From: Sphingomonas sp. GC_Shp_5
GTDB taxonomy: Bacteria; Pseudomonadota; Alphaproteobacteria; Sphingomonadales; Sphingomonadaceae
Assembly: GCF_026540855.1 (NCBI RefSeq)
Contig: NZ_JALNUP010000006.1
Location: 62,001-126,000, forward strand
Direction: 5' to 3'
DNA length: 64,000 nt
Part shown: positions 17,467 through 25,082 of the stretch, piece by piece
Numbering within the stretch: the stretch's first letter is position 1
Layout of the letters: each line of letters opens with the position of its first letter
The notes under the pieces: model-generated
Seen by the model: only the letters and a program-made list of their open reading frames with translations
Told to the model about the DNA's origin: nothing
The model's database searches: none
Made by a program: the position numbers and the translations under genes

Positions 17467-17874
17467 ATGTTCGTTGCCCTGCTTATTGCCGCTGCCGCTC
17501 CCCAGTTCTCCTGCACCGTAACCCGCGTCCACGACGGCGACGGGCCGCTGTGGTGCTCCAACGGTATCAAGGTGCGAGTGGCCGGCATCCAGGCGCCGGA
17601 CTTCACCAGCGCCGAGCCTTGCCGCCGGCCTGATGCACGGCGGGTGAACTATACGTGCGACGATCGGGCTGCCCATCGCAGCCAGCAGATCGTCGAGCGG
17701 CTGGTGCTCAACCGCACGCTGGCCTGCCAGCCGATGGGCAAGAGCTACAAGCGGGTGGTTGCTCGCTGCACCTTGCCGGACGGTCGCTCCTTGTCGTGCG
17801 CCGCTATCGCTGCGGGTGCGGCTGTTCGGTGGGATCGGTACTGGCGGCAATATAGGATGGGCGCGTGCACCTGA
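17467..17874 (+). CDS. secreted thermonuclease-family (SNase) nuclease
   Basis: A 135-aa protein (start ATG 17467; a TTG at 17431 would add 12 residues). A hydrophobic signal-like start (MFVALLIAAAAPQFSC) precedes the nuclease fold: VTRVHDGDGP, KVRVAGIQAPDF, then CDDRAAHRSQQIVERL and YKRVVARC. These match the substrate loop and the first and second arginine regions of staphylococcal-nuclease-like proteins. The acidic residue after IQAP is Asp where the family usually has Glu. Extra Cys pairs suggest disulfides and export. Common as cargo on alphaproteobacterial elements. Confidence 0.75.
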   Translation: MFVALLIAAAAPQFSCTVTRVHDGDGPLWCSNGIKVRVAGIQAPDFTSAEPCRRPDARRVNYTCDDRAAHRSQQIVERLVLNRTLACQPMGKSYKRVVARCTLPDGRSLSCAAIAAGAAVRWDRYWRQYRMGACT

Positions 17875-17889
17875 CAGGCCGGGTGCGCT

Positions 17890-18885
17890 TCAGGCATCCT
17901 GCTCAGCTGGCGGGGGCAGCACAACGAAGCGGACGAAGCCGTTGGGATCCCAAGGCGAAGCCATCTCCAGGCCGTTCAGGCTCTTTAGGTCGGAAGCATC
18001 GTTGCGCAGTCGATGGGCTAGCAGCATTGCCCAGGCGGCGACTTGCATGCCCGTCAAATGAACACTGTGCTTTTTGCACCAAGCCTTGATGCTGGGTGAC
18101 CATGCAAGGAGCGTTTCCCGGCGGGTGCTTAGCGGTTCAAGCGGTACCTTACCGTTGGTGTAGTGAGCGCTATTTGGGCTTGGCGGCAGCGGGCACGGGG
18201 TGCTGTCGATCACGTCATCTCGAGCGACATCCTCGAGCTGGATACCGGCAAAGGTGCGCGGTAACTCATGCCACGCATTGAGCGGATAGTCGTCGCTGCC
18301 GCGCCGGCCGCTGTTCCCCTTGGTCGTCCTGTACGCTCTGATGGCAGTAGCCACGACCTTCGCCAGTTCGCCTGACACGGGATGGAGATCAGGCTGGCCA
18401 ATACCCTCGGCTTCCAAGCGTCGGATGAATTGGCGCTGGTACTCGGCTATTGGATCACCCTGGGCCAGCGTTGCTGCTAGCTCGGCATGTAAGCTGCGCA
18501 CCTCGGCCTCGATGACGCCAAGGGTTTCCCGTACTCGCCTCTGTAGGTGGCCGGCCGCGACCAGCCGCGCAGCAAGCGCCGCGACCTTCTCCGACCGGGT
18601 CATTCCTTCCGTCAACTGCGTAGGGCCTATAGCTCGGTCGTCCTGCTCCAGCAGAGCTAGAGCCTGGGCCAGCTGTGCTGCATCCCCATGATCACGCCAG
18701 CTCAACGCCGCTGCGTGCAGCGCTGGAAAGTCCGCCTGAAGCTGGGCATCAGCCTTAGCAGATCGGATCGCTCGATAGGCGTTTGGAGGGCGAGCCAAGT
18801 CAATCTCCGTTGAGAATAGCGAATTAATCGCCTTCGATGATAGTTCATAACTCCCCCACTCGGAAGTAGGATTGACGTGAAGCAC
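17890..18885 (-). CDS. hypothetical protein, 331 aa
   Basis: Residues about 60-150 are Ala/Leu/Glu-rich helices likely to form coiled coil (ALALLEQDD, VIEAEVRSLHAELAATLAQG). The C-terminal third (AWSPSIKAWCKKHSVHLTGMQVAAWAMLLAHRL) could be a small helical domain. No signal peptide or membrane segment. I do not recognise the family. It converges with the thermonuclease gene. Confidence 0.55.
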   Translation of the reverse strand: MLHVNPTSEWGSYELSSKAINSLFSTEIDLARPPNAYRAIRSAKADAQLQADFPALHAAALSWRDHGDAAQLAQALALLEQDDRAIGPTQLTEGMTRSEKVAALAARLVAAGHLQRRVRETLGVIEAEVRSLHAELAATLAQGDPIAEYQRQFIRRLEAEGIGQPDLHPVSGELAKVVATAIRAYRTTKGNSGRRGSDDYPLNAWHELPRTFAGIQLEDVARDDVIDSTPCPLPPSPNSAHYTNGKVPLEPLSTRRETLLAWSPSIKAWCKKHSVHLTGMQVAAWAMLLAHRLRNDASDLKSLNGLEMASPWDPNGFVRFVVLPPPAEQDA

Positions 18886-19274
18886 ACCGCTTTCGCGTTA
18901 TGAATAGGACCGTGCGCGCATCAGCCGGCAATCTCAACGGCACATTGTCGCCCTTTGAAACAGGCGCAATACCGCTGATGTGTGGCACAGCACACGCATC
19001 AGCTGGAGGCGCAATACCGTAGTCGTTACGCGAGCGCGGTAGCGACTACGGGCGGTGAAGGCGTTCCGCTGCCTGTTCGTCAGCGGTCGCGCCAGCAGGC
19101 GCTCTGGGCGGCCCGCGGTCCGCGCGCCTTGGGTCGCCACCTTCGGGGCTCTTGGATCATCGACGTTCCTGCACATCGCGCCGGTACCCGCGGATCCGGA
19201 TCTGCCGGACGGCTGCACGCCGCCATACTGCCCTGCCGACGGCAGGCCTGTTGCCCATGGTGGGCAGGAGGAAA
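18886..19274. other. gene-poor stretch with one doubtful frame
   Basis: A GTG-started plus-strand frame (19055-19363) contains a plausible run (TFLHIAPVPADPDLPDGCT), but its tail overlaps the well-supported HNH gene for about 90 nt in another frame, so I do not call it. It may be the remains of a small gene. Nothing else is recognised. Confidence 0.3.
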
Positions 19275-19535
19275 ATGAAGATGTCGAACACAAAGGCATG
19301 GCGCTCGCGGAAGCGCACCAGCAAGCCGAACTCGCGCCAGAAGCGGAATGGCTTATATCTTGATGCCAATCCCGGCTGTCAGCTGTGCAAGAAGCGGAAG
19401 GCTGTCGAGGCGCACCACGATCTGCCCCGCGGGCATCCTGACCGCTACCTCTGGCGCTACATGCGTGCACTCTGTCGCAAGTGCCACGTCATTGTCCATA
19501 AGCCCAAGACGAAGGTAACGATCCGGATCCGCTAG
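19275..19535 (+). CDS. small HNH-type protein
   Basis: An 86-aa protein. GGAGG ends six bases before ATG 19275. After a Lys/Arg-rich start it carries [19 protein letters not shown] (the AHH/DLPRG is an HNH-like active site) and a second Cys pair [12 protein letters not shown], which together form a zinc-bound treble-clef. It may nick or cut DNA, as HNH proteins of phages do, or bind it. Its stop overlaps the end of the convergent regulator gene by 4 nt. Confidence 0.65.
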   Translation: MKMSNTKAWRSRKRTSKPNSRQKRNGLYLDANPGCQLCKKRKAVEAHHDLPRGHPDRYLWRYMRALCRKCHVIVHKPKTKVTIRIR

Positions 19536-19771
19536 CTGCTGGCGAGCCGCACGCCAGGACCGCCGGTGACGGCTTCACCATCTGCCAGAAATATCACGCC
19601 GGCCGCCTCCAGCGCCTGCTGGATGGCGGTCAGGTTGTTGCCGATCGGCACCGATCGTCCTGCCTCGAAGTTGCGGACGGTCGAGACCCCTACCCCGCCT
19701 CGTTTCGCGAGCTCGGCCTGGTCCAGTGAGACGAGCGCTCGGGCGGCACGGCAGGTCGAAGGCGTCAGCAT
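19532..19771 (-). CDS. XRE-family helix-turn-helix regulator
   Basis: A 79-aa protein from ATG 19771. It has the standard compact form: [30 protein letters not shown] is the HTH, followed by [14 protein letters not shown] and GGPGVRL. Such single-domain repressors bind palindromes near their own promoter; two palindromes lie directly upstream. It is divergent from a long operon of small genes and probably controls it. Confidence 0.8.
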   Translation of the reverse strand: MLTPSTCRAARALVSLDQAELAKRGGVGVSTVRNFEAGRSVPIGNNLTAIQQALEAAGVIFLADGEAVTGGPGVRLASS

Positions 19772-19808
19772 ACCGACCACCTTAACCATCAACAATATTA
19801 GATCAAGC

Positions 19809-19860
19809 TAACGCTGAGCGTTGACATAGCTACAAGCGTTCGCCATAACGCTCAACGTTA
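19809..19860 (+). promoter_or_regulatory. promoter with two operator palindromes
   Basis: TTGACA (19821-19826) and CATAAC (19844-19849) are spaced 17 bp and point toward the 19947 operon. Two imperfect palindromes, TAACGCTGAGCGTTGA (19809-19824) and TAACGCTCAACGTTA (19846-19860), overlap the -35 and -10. The arrangement suits repression by the divergent XRE protein. An AAGCGTT half-site lies between them. Binding is inferred. Confidence 0.6.
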
Positions 19861-19946
19861 CCCGCTACCAACGGGAAGCAGCCCGGCGAGGTGCTACCAA
19901 CACCTCCGCCGGGCCTGACCACAACCGATCGAGAAAGGATCGAACC

Positions 19947-20333
19947 ATGGCTACCGCACCCCTTATCACCGTTGAGGAACCCGCCGCCACCATGTTGGTC
20001 GGCGCCGATCCTGCCAACGACAATTTCCGCCGCTGGACCGCCGATCCTCGCGCTCAGCGTCTGCTCGCGTCCTGCGCCGAGCGCTCGCCAGCCGGCCAGT
20101 GGCACAACGAGCGCACCGGCTGGGGCGGCGGCCAGTGGTTCGCCTATGTCGGCTATCGCGCCGAAGCTCTCCAGGCGATCCGCGACGAGCACGGCGCCCG
20201 CGTCCATGCCGCCTACATGGAACATGGCGACGAAGCTTACCCGGCGTTCGACGCCTGGTGCCGTTCGCCCAGCATGACCGACGCGATCGAAGCGGCGATG
20301 CCTGCTGTCCTCCCCGTCGCGATGGAGGCATGA
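19947..20333 (+). CDS. hypothetical protein, first gene of the small-gene operon
   Basis: A 128-aa protein with GAAAGGAT before the ATG. An acidic N-terminal tail (about 1-30) precedes a compact part with WHNERTGWGGGQWFAYVGYRAEALQAI. No family recognised. Its TGA overlaps the ATG of the next gene, and it is the first gene after the operator region, so it is likely expressed early. Confidence 0.6.
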   Translation: MATAPLITVEEPAATMLVGADPANDNFRRWTADPRAQRLLASCAERSPAGQWHNERTGWGGGQWFAYVGYRAEALQAIRDEHGARVHAAYMEHGDEAYPAFDAWCRSPSMTDAIEAAMPAVLPVAMEA

Positions 20334-20335
20334 TC

Positions 20336-20635
20336 ATGGGCGAGAGCTTTACCGTCACTCACAGGGTCAACGACCCCATTGCGGTCGTGAACGACATGGC
20401 CCTGTCGCTGGACCGGGTCACCTCGATGCTGGCAACAACGAACAACGACTACATGGAGCATGTGGTCGGCCATCTGAATGACCAGCGATCGTCGATCCAC
20501 CGCATCGCCTACAACGTCTGGTGCATCAACCAAATCGCGGTCGAAAAGCTGCAAGAGATTACCAAGCTGCTCGATGAGGCCGAAGGGCAGCTGTTGAGCC
20601 TTCGCCCCAAGACGGAGGACCGCCAACATGGCTGA
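20336..20635 (+). CDS. small hypothetical protein
   Basis: A 99-aa, helical protein (NDPIAVVNDMALSLDRVTSML, then IAVEKLQEITKLLDEAEGQLL). Two in-frame ATGs occur (20330 and 20336); the second has GGAGG at better spacing, the first gives an ATGA overlap. Second gene of the coupled run. Confidence 0.55.
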   Translation: MGESFTVTHRVNDPIAVVNDMALSLDRVTSMLATTNNDYMEHVVGHLNDQRSSIHRIAYNVWCINQIAVEKLQEITKLLDEAEGQLLSLRPKTEDRQHG

Positions 20636-20867
20636 TCACCGGGACCGTCAGCACGACCTGCTGCAAGAGGCAGTATCGTGCGCCTCCGCCATGCTCTTCG
20701 CCATCGAGGCGTCCGACATGTTCAAGGCGCTCCCCGCCGATGCGCATGATCGCGATCAGCACAACCATGGCTGCTTCCTGCTCGGCATGCTGAGCGACCA
20801 CCTGCGGCAGATCCAGGCACAGGTCGATGCGCTCGACCCTGTCGCTGCCACCAAGATGGAGGGCTGA
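20628..20867 (+). CDS. small hypothetical protein
   Basis: A 79-aa His/Asp-rich helical protein (DRQHDLLQEAVSCASAML, then GMLSDHLRQIQAQVDALD). The start overlaps the previous gene by 8 nt, with AGGA upstream. It is similar in shape to the preceding gene and may be a partner. Function unknown. Confidence 0.55.
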   Translation: MADHRDRQHDLLQEAVSCASAMLFAIEASDMFKALPADAHDRDQHNHGCFLLGMLSDHLRQIQAQVDALDPVAATKMEG

Positions 20868-20871
20868 CGAG

Positions 20872-21264
20872 ATGCAGACCGACACCACACGCCGCGCCCT
20901 CCTTGGCGGTGCTAGCTTGGCCAGCGTTACGATGATTGCGCCTGCTCTTGCCATGTCCAACACCGCTGAGTCGATCGGTGGCAGGACCGCCTTTCGCGAC
21001 GTCCTTGAAGCCGCGGACGCAGCGCGCGAGCGTTTCAACAGCCTCCCCGCTGATCTGGAAACAGCCGATGAGGCGCAACACGAACGAGAGATAGAGCACA
21101 TGCTCGCAGCCTCGCGGCGGGCGGATGCTGCCGTGCCAGCGACGTGGGAAGAGTTCGCCCGGTGGGTCGAACATGTGACGGACGACGGGCATTCATGCAT
21201 GAGCGAGCTGAACGCCGACCGCATGCTCGCGCACACGCGCCGCCTTGTCTCGAAGGAGGCATGA
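20872..21264 (+). CDS. Tat-signal-bearing hypothetical protein
   Basis: A 130-aa protein. The start TTRRALLGGASLASVTMIAPALA is a twin-arginine-like export signal (Arg pair near residues 7-8), rare among small phage-type genes. The mature part is helical (FRDVLEAADAARERFNSLPA). It may be exported to the periplasm or the signal may be chance. Its TGA overlaps the next ATG. Confidence 0.55.
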   Translation: MQTDTTRRALLGGASLASVTMIAPALAMSNTAESIGGRTAFRDVLEAADAARERFNSLPADLETADEAQHEREIEHMLAASRRADAAVPATWEEFARWVEHVTDDGHSCMSELNADRMLAHTRRLVSKEA

Positions 21265-21266
21265 GA

Positions 21267-21686
21267 ATGGCTAGGTTGACCAAAGCCGCCCGTGCCGCCG
21301 GCAATATCGCCGTCCTCCCCACGGCTGCCGGCCGCAAAGTGGACAATTACCGATTCGCCGAGCAACGCCGGGCGTCTATGCAAGCGCGCCAGTCCAGTCG
21401 GTTCGCGGGCCTACACAAGCCGCATTACGATCGTGCCGCCGATCGACTAGCGACCGACTTGGCCGCCATCGAGCAGACGCCCGCGCTGCTGATCATATCG
21501 GCCATCCTCCGCACTATGGAGAGCGACGCCGTAACGAAGGTGCTGGAGCAACTTGCCCCGGGAGCAGTGGGTGGCAGCTCCGCCCATTGCCAAGCTGTTG
21601 CAACCGTCAAGGCGAGTAGGCTTAACCTTGGCGAGCAGTTCGACCTGATGCGCGCCTTTGACCGCCTCCACAAAGGGGAGGCATGA
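21267..21686 (+). CDS. hypothetical protein
   Basis: A 139-aa basic protein (ARLTKAARAAGNIAVLPTAAG, then LHKPHYDRAADRLATDLAAI). AAGGAGG at 21253-21259 fits ATG 21267 better than ATG 21261, though the latter overlaps the upstream stop. No family recognised. Confidence 0.55.
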   Translation: MARLTKAARAAGNIAVLPTAAGRKVDNYRFAEQRRASMQARQSSRFAGLHKPHYDRAADRLATDLAAIEQTPALLIISAILRTMESDAVTKVLEQLAPGAVGGSSAHCQAVATVKASRLNLGEQFDLMRAFDRLHKGEA

Positions 21687-21688
21687 TC

Positions 21689-21922
21689 ATGGCGACGCAG
21701 ACCCATAGCAGCCCCTTCTTCAGCCCCGCCGCCTGGCTCCACAACCTTGTCCAGATCGGCGGCGGCTATGCCCTGACCACCGAGCGCAAGCTGTGGCTGG
21801 TGGTTGAGCATTGCCCGTCCGACGAGCTGACGCCACTGATGGCTCAGATCGTGAGCAATCATGATCGCGTCGAAGCAGTCCGGCTCATGATCGAGCGGCG
21901 GCAGATCGGGGAGGCAGCGTGA
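21689..21922 (+). CDS. small hypothetical protein
   Basis: A 77-aa protein (SPAAWLHNLVQIGGGYAL, then LTPLMAQIVSNHDRVEAVRLM). The start region repeats the pattern of the earlier genes (GGAGGC, ATGATC, ATGG), so these boundaries look duplicated. Its stop overlaps the next ATG (TGATG). Confidence 0.55.
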   Translation: MATQTHSSPFFSPAAWLHNLVQIGGGYALTTERKLWLVVEHCPSDELTPLMAQIVSNHDRVEAVRLMIERRQIGEAA

Positions 21923-22197
21923 TGCGCTCACCATCGACCGGCCACACCCGCGCGCCGTCGCCCCGCCGTCCTTGGCGCCGCCGGGCTGCACGTGGGGCAT
22001 GGCTCCGCAGCGGCGATGTCGCTTCCGTGCCGCGGCTCCTGGCCGTGCTGCCCTCGCTGCCCCGCGCCGAACTGGCCCGGCTCACCGAGCGCATGATCGA
22101 TCGCATGGACGAGATCGACGGCGACCCTGACCTCGAGGATCTGCGCGAAGCCTGGGAATACACCCACGACCGAGAACAGGAAGAAGCACACGAATAA
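21922..22197 (+). CDS. small basic hypothetical protein
   Basis: A 91-aa protein with a very basic front (SPRRPWRRRAARGAWLRSG) and an acidic helical back (MIDRMDEIDGDPDLEDLREAW), so it could contact DNA or RNA. GGGGAGG lies upstream. Part of the coupled run. Confidence 0.5.
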   Translation: MRSPSTGHTRAPSPRRPWRRRAARGAWLRSGDVASVPRLLAVLPSLPRAELARLTERMIDRMDEIDGDPDLEDLREAWEYTHDREQEEAHE

Positions 22198-22777
22198 TCT
22201 AGCATCATGGGAGCCGGCTTCGCCCCGGCCGCTGAAGCACCAGCCCGTCGCCCGTAGAACCCGGTCGGCGGGCTTCGGTCGCGTCCACCGCTTCCAGGAA
22301 AGCCACGACTTGGCGGCCGAGTACGGGCCTGACTGGTGGGTGCCGATCTATCGCCGCGCCTTCCCGACGCTCATGTCTGCTGTCGCTGTGGAGCATGACG
22401 GATGGGCTCAGCGCGGAGGTATCGACCGGCTGCTGACGCTATCGTGCGGACGGACCTATACCGTCGACGAGAAGATCCGCACCCAGGATTGGCCTGATGT
22501 GCTGCTCGAGCGCTGGTCCGACGAGGCACGGCAATCGCCGGGGTGGGTGCAAAAGCCGCTGGCCTGCGACTTCATCGCGTATGCCCATGCCCCGGCGGCT
22601 ACGTGCGTCCTGCTGCCCGTGCCGGCGCTACAGCGTGCTTGGCGTCAGCACGGGCGGTCGTGGATCGGGCTTTACGGGCAGCGGCGGGCGGAGAACCCGG
22701 GTTATACGTCGGTCAGCGTGCCAGTGCCTCGCGGGGTGCTGATGCAGGCGATCGTCGAAGCCATGTTCGTAGCCTGA
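22190..22777 (+). CDS. hypothetical phage-type protein, start uncertain
   Basis: The conserved-looking part begins EYGPDWWVPIYRRAFPTLM and continues to a C-terminus ending GVLMQAIVEAMFVA. The first usual start is TTG 22310, but protein-like sequence (LKHQPVARRTRSAGFGRVHRFQE) extends upstream to ACG 22190, which is preceded by AGGAAG and overlaps the previous gene's end exactly where the other genes have ATG. ACG may be a mutated or rare start. The last 45 bases are echoed after the transposase gene (24570-24612). Family unknown; last gene of the operon. Confidence 0.5.
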   Translation, partial: TNNLASWEPASPRPLKHQPVARRTRSAGFGRVHRFQESHDLAAEYGPDWWVPIYRRAFPTLMSAVAVEHDGWAQRGGIDRLLTLSCGRTYTVDEKIRTQDWPDVLLERWSDEARQSPGWVQKPLACDFIAYAHAPAATCVLLPVPALQRAWRQHGRSWIGLYGQRRAENPGYTSVSVPVPRGVLMQAIVEAMFVA

Positions 22778-22864
22778 ACCGATGCGCAATCAGCCGGGCT
22801 GGCCAGCCATCAATTGGCGGATCATAATCCCTAATGCGCATGCGAGTCGCGAGGCGAGCCGCCG

Positions 22865-24526
22865 ATGTACACAGATCCGAACCGCTGGACCGCTATCCGG
22901 AAACGGATCGTCGACGGCGGAGAGTCGATCCGCAGCATCGCGAGAACCGAAGGCCTAAGCCGTCCGACTATCCGCAAGATCATCCGCGAGGCGCGTCCTA
23001 AGCCATACGCGCGCGTCCCCTCGCGGAAAGCGATCGACGATTATGCCCCCTTCATTGAAGCAATCCTGATTGAAGACAATCCACGGCCTCAGGCGGAGCG
23101 GCGATGCGTAGCGGCCATATTCCGACACCTGCGAGACGAGCGCGGGTATAATGGATCGTACAGCAGCGTGCGCAGGTGTTGCCGCTCCATGCTCCTACCG
23201 CGTGTCATCCTCGAAGTGCGACCGACCGTTGGAGCGGGGATGATTCAAAGCCTTGCTATTTCGCATCTGTCGAAAACTTACATGCTTACCTGCGACAGCA
23301 CCGGCAGTTCGCAGCTTAAGCTGCAATTGCATCGCGACGGCAGGACTGAACGTAGGGCTGAGGTGCATAAATGGGTTGATGACCTTCGTGCAGATCGCCT
23401 GCCGAAGCCGCCGACAGGGGATCGCGAGACAGTGGGTCGCCTCCTCAGCATCGTACGCGGATCAGATGCCCGCCGTCGCAACAAGGCAATTGCCGCATTG
23501 GCGCACGGTCAGGGTTTTCCAATCAGGCAGATAGCCCAAGCTCTCGACATTGGCCGCAACACGTGTCGGCGATACGTTCGGGCCTACCTGGAGGGCGGGG
23601 TTGAACAATTGACTGAGCGCTCGCGCACCCCGCTAAAGGCAACCAACGAGGAGCTGAAGGCCGCCGTCTTCCGCGTCCTGCATGAACCGCCGATCAATCA
23701 TGGGTTTAATCGAGCGTCGTGGATCATGCGCGACCTCAGGGCAGCGCTGGCCAAACAGGACCATCCCGTTGGGTTGCATGTCCTCCGCCAGATCATTCAC
23801 GAAGCTGGATGGAAATGGCGTAAGGCGCGGATCGTCCTCACGTCTCAAGACCCCGCCTACCGGGATAAACTAGCTGCCGTGCAAGCGATCCTGTCCAATC
23901 TCGCGCTAGACGAAGCTTTCTTCTCTATCGACGAATTTGGCCCGTTCGCCGTCAAGATGAAGCAAGGCCTGATGCTTGATCCGCCGGGCCGCCACCGTGT
24001 TGTACCGCAATGGCAAAAGTCGAAGGGCTGTATGATCATGACTGCGGCGCTCGAACTAAGCACCAATCAGATCACCCACTTTTACAGCGAACGGAAAAAC
24101 ACAACTGAAATGATCCGAATGATGGACGTTCTCGTTGATCAGTACGCCAACCGCAGGACTATCTATCTGTCGTGGGACGCCGCGTCTTGGCACGTGTCGA
24201 AGAAGCTGATGGCGCGGATTGAGGAGCACAATGCGACCGCTGAAGCGTACCACCGGCCTCGCGTTGCGACGGCACCTCTGCCCGCTGGAGCACAGTTCTT
24301 GAACGTAATAGAGTCTGTGTTCAGCGGGATGGCGCGTGCGGTGATCCACAATAGCGACTACGCCTCGGCTGACGCCGCCCGGGCCGCGATCGACCAATAC
24401 TTCGCGGACCGTAATCAACAGTTTCGCGAGAACCCAAGGCGCGCCGGGAAGCGCATCTGGGGCGATGAGCGGGTCGTTGCAGAATTCTCCGACAGCAACA
24501 ACTGCAAAGACCCGCGCTGGCGCTGA
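22865..24526 (+). CDS. IS630-type DDE transposase with an IstA-like N-terminal region
   Basis: A 553-aa protein. Residues about 10-110 carry an IstA/IS21-like head (SIRSIARTEGLSRPTIRKII and a following RHLRDERGYNGSYSSVRR block). Residues about 205-255 hold a second HTH (RQIAQALDIGRNTCRRYVRAY) and about 350-530 the IS630/DDE_3 catalytic core, with Asp356 (IDEFG), Asp438 (SWDAASWH) and Glu483 (NVIESVF) as the likely triad, plus APLPAGAQFLN. The protein looks intact, and is longer than the usual 340-400-aa IS630 enzyme. It splits a region whose two sides share a duplicated gene end. No clear terminal inverted repeats were seen. Confidence 0.85.
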   Translation: MYTDPNRWTAIRKRIVDGGESIRSIARTEGLSRPTIRKIIREARPKPYARVPSRKAIDDYAPFIEAILIEDNPRPQAERRCVAAIFRHLRDERGYNGSYSSVRRCCRSMLLPRVILEVRPTVGAGMIQSLAISHLSKTYMLTCDSTGSSQLKLQLHRDGRTERRAEVHKWVDDLRADRLPKPPTGDRETVGRLLSIVRGSDARRRNKAIAALAHGQGFPIRQIAQALDIGRNTCRRYVRAYLEGGVEQLTERSRTPLKATNEELKAAVFRVLHEPPINHGFNRASWIMRDLRAALAKQDHPVGLHVLRQIIHEAGWKWRKARIVLTSQDPAYRDKLAAVQAILSNLALDEAFFSIDEFGPFAVKMKQGLMLDPPGRHRVVPQWQKSKGCMIMTAALELSTNQITHFYSERKNTTEMIRMMDVLVDQYANRRTIYLSWDAASWHVSKKLMARIEEHNATAEAYHRPRVATAPLPAGAQFLNVIESVFSGMARAVIHNSDYASADAARAAIDQYFADRNQQFRENPRRAGKRIWGDERVVAEFSDSNNCKDPRWR

Positions 24527-24569
24527 AACCAGACGGCATCGGGCGGGCTGCACAGTCATCGGCTGACGG

Positions 24570-24612
24570 CGTGCTGATGCGAGCAATCATCGAGGCGAAG
24601 TTCTTCAGCTGA
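24570..24612 (+). pseudogene. 3' remnant paralogous to the gene at 22190
   Basis: The last codons read GVLMRAIIEAKFFS then TGA, against GVLMQAIVEAMFVA then TGA at 22736-22777. The DNA shares GTGCTGATGC and long gapped identity over about 45 bases. So a paralogue, or the far end of the interrupted region, once stood here. The short length limits certainty. Confidence 0.45.
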
Positions 24613-24614
24613 CC

Positions 24615-25082
24615 TCACCTACCGCTACTGCGCCTGCCCGCCTTCTTTGCCTTCTTGCCAATGCCTTGAAAATCCAGCGGCACCCGCTTCATCCCAGCGT
24701 CTTCGGAAACGTTGAACGGCATCGTAAAGCACTCCCGCGGCTTCATCACGGTCAACTGCACTTCAATACGCCGCCACCACATGAGCAGGTGCCCCGCTTG
24801 CAGCGCTCGTTTGGCGTTTGCCCAACTGGAAGGAAGGTGAATAATACGGACGCCTGTACGCTGAACCGCCATCACCTGAGGTGGCAGCTTAAGAAAGTCA
24901 GTGTCGGCGGTCAGGATCGCGTCGCCACCATCTTCGGCAAAGGCAGTGATCCAGTGGACGTCTGACGCTCCGGAAAAACCGGCGTTCATCACAGAAGTAA
25001 GCTGGAATCCCTCACCGAGGGCGATGTCATTCACCGCCTGAACAATCGCTGGTGCGACATGCTCGTCCGCTCGGATCCTCAA
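24615..25082 (-). CDS. VapC45-like PIN-domain putative toxin
   Basis: A 155-aa protein. The pattern RADEHVAPAIVQAV (Asp6, Glu7), SDVHWI (Asp41), AILTADTDFLKLP (Asp60, Asp62) and VRIIHLPSSWANA fits the PIN-like VapC45 group, RNase-type toxins with a metal-binding acidic cluster. The tail is Lys/Arg-rich. Its ATG overlaps the TGA of the upstream DUF433 gene (ATGA), giving the antitoxin-first order usual in such pairs. RNA target unknown; activity inferred from family. Confidence 0.75.
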   Translation of the reverse strand: MRIRADEHVAPAIVQAVNDIALGEGFQLTSVMNAGFSGASDVHWITAFAEDGGDAILTADTDFLKLPPQVMAVQRTGVRIIHLPSSWANAKRALQAGHLLMWWRRIEVQLTVMKPRECFTMPFNVSEDAGMKRVPLDFQGIGKKAKKAGRRSSGR

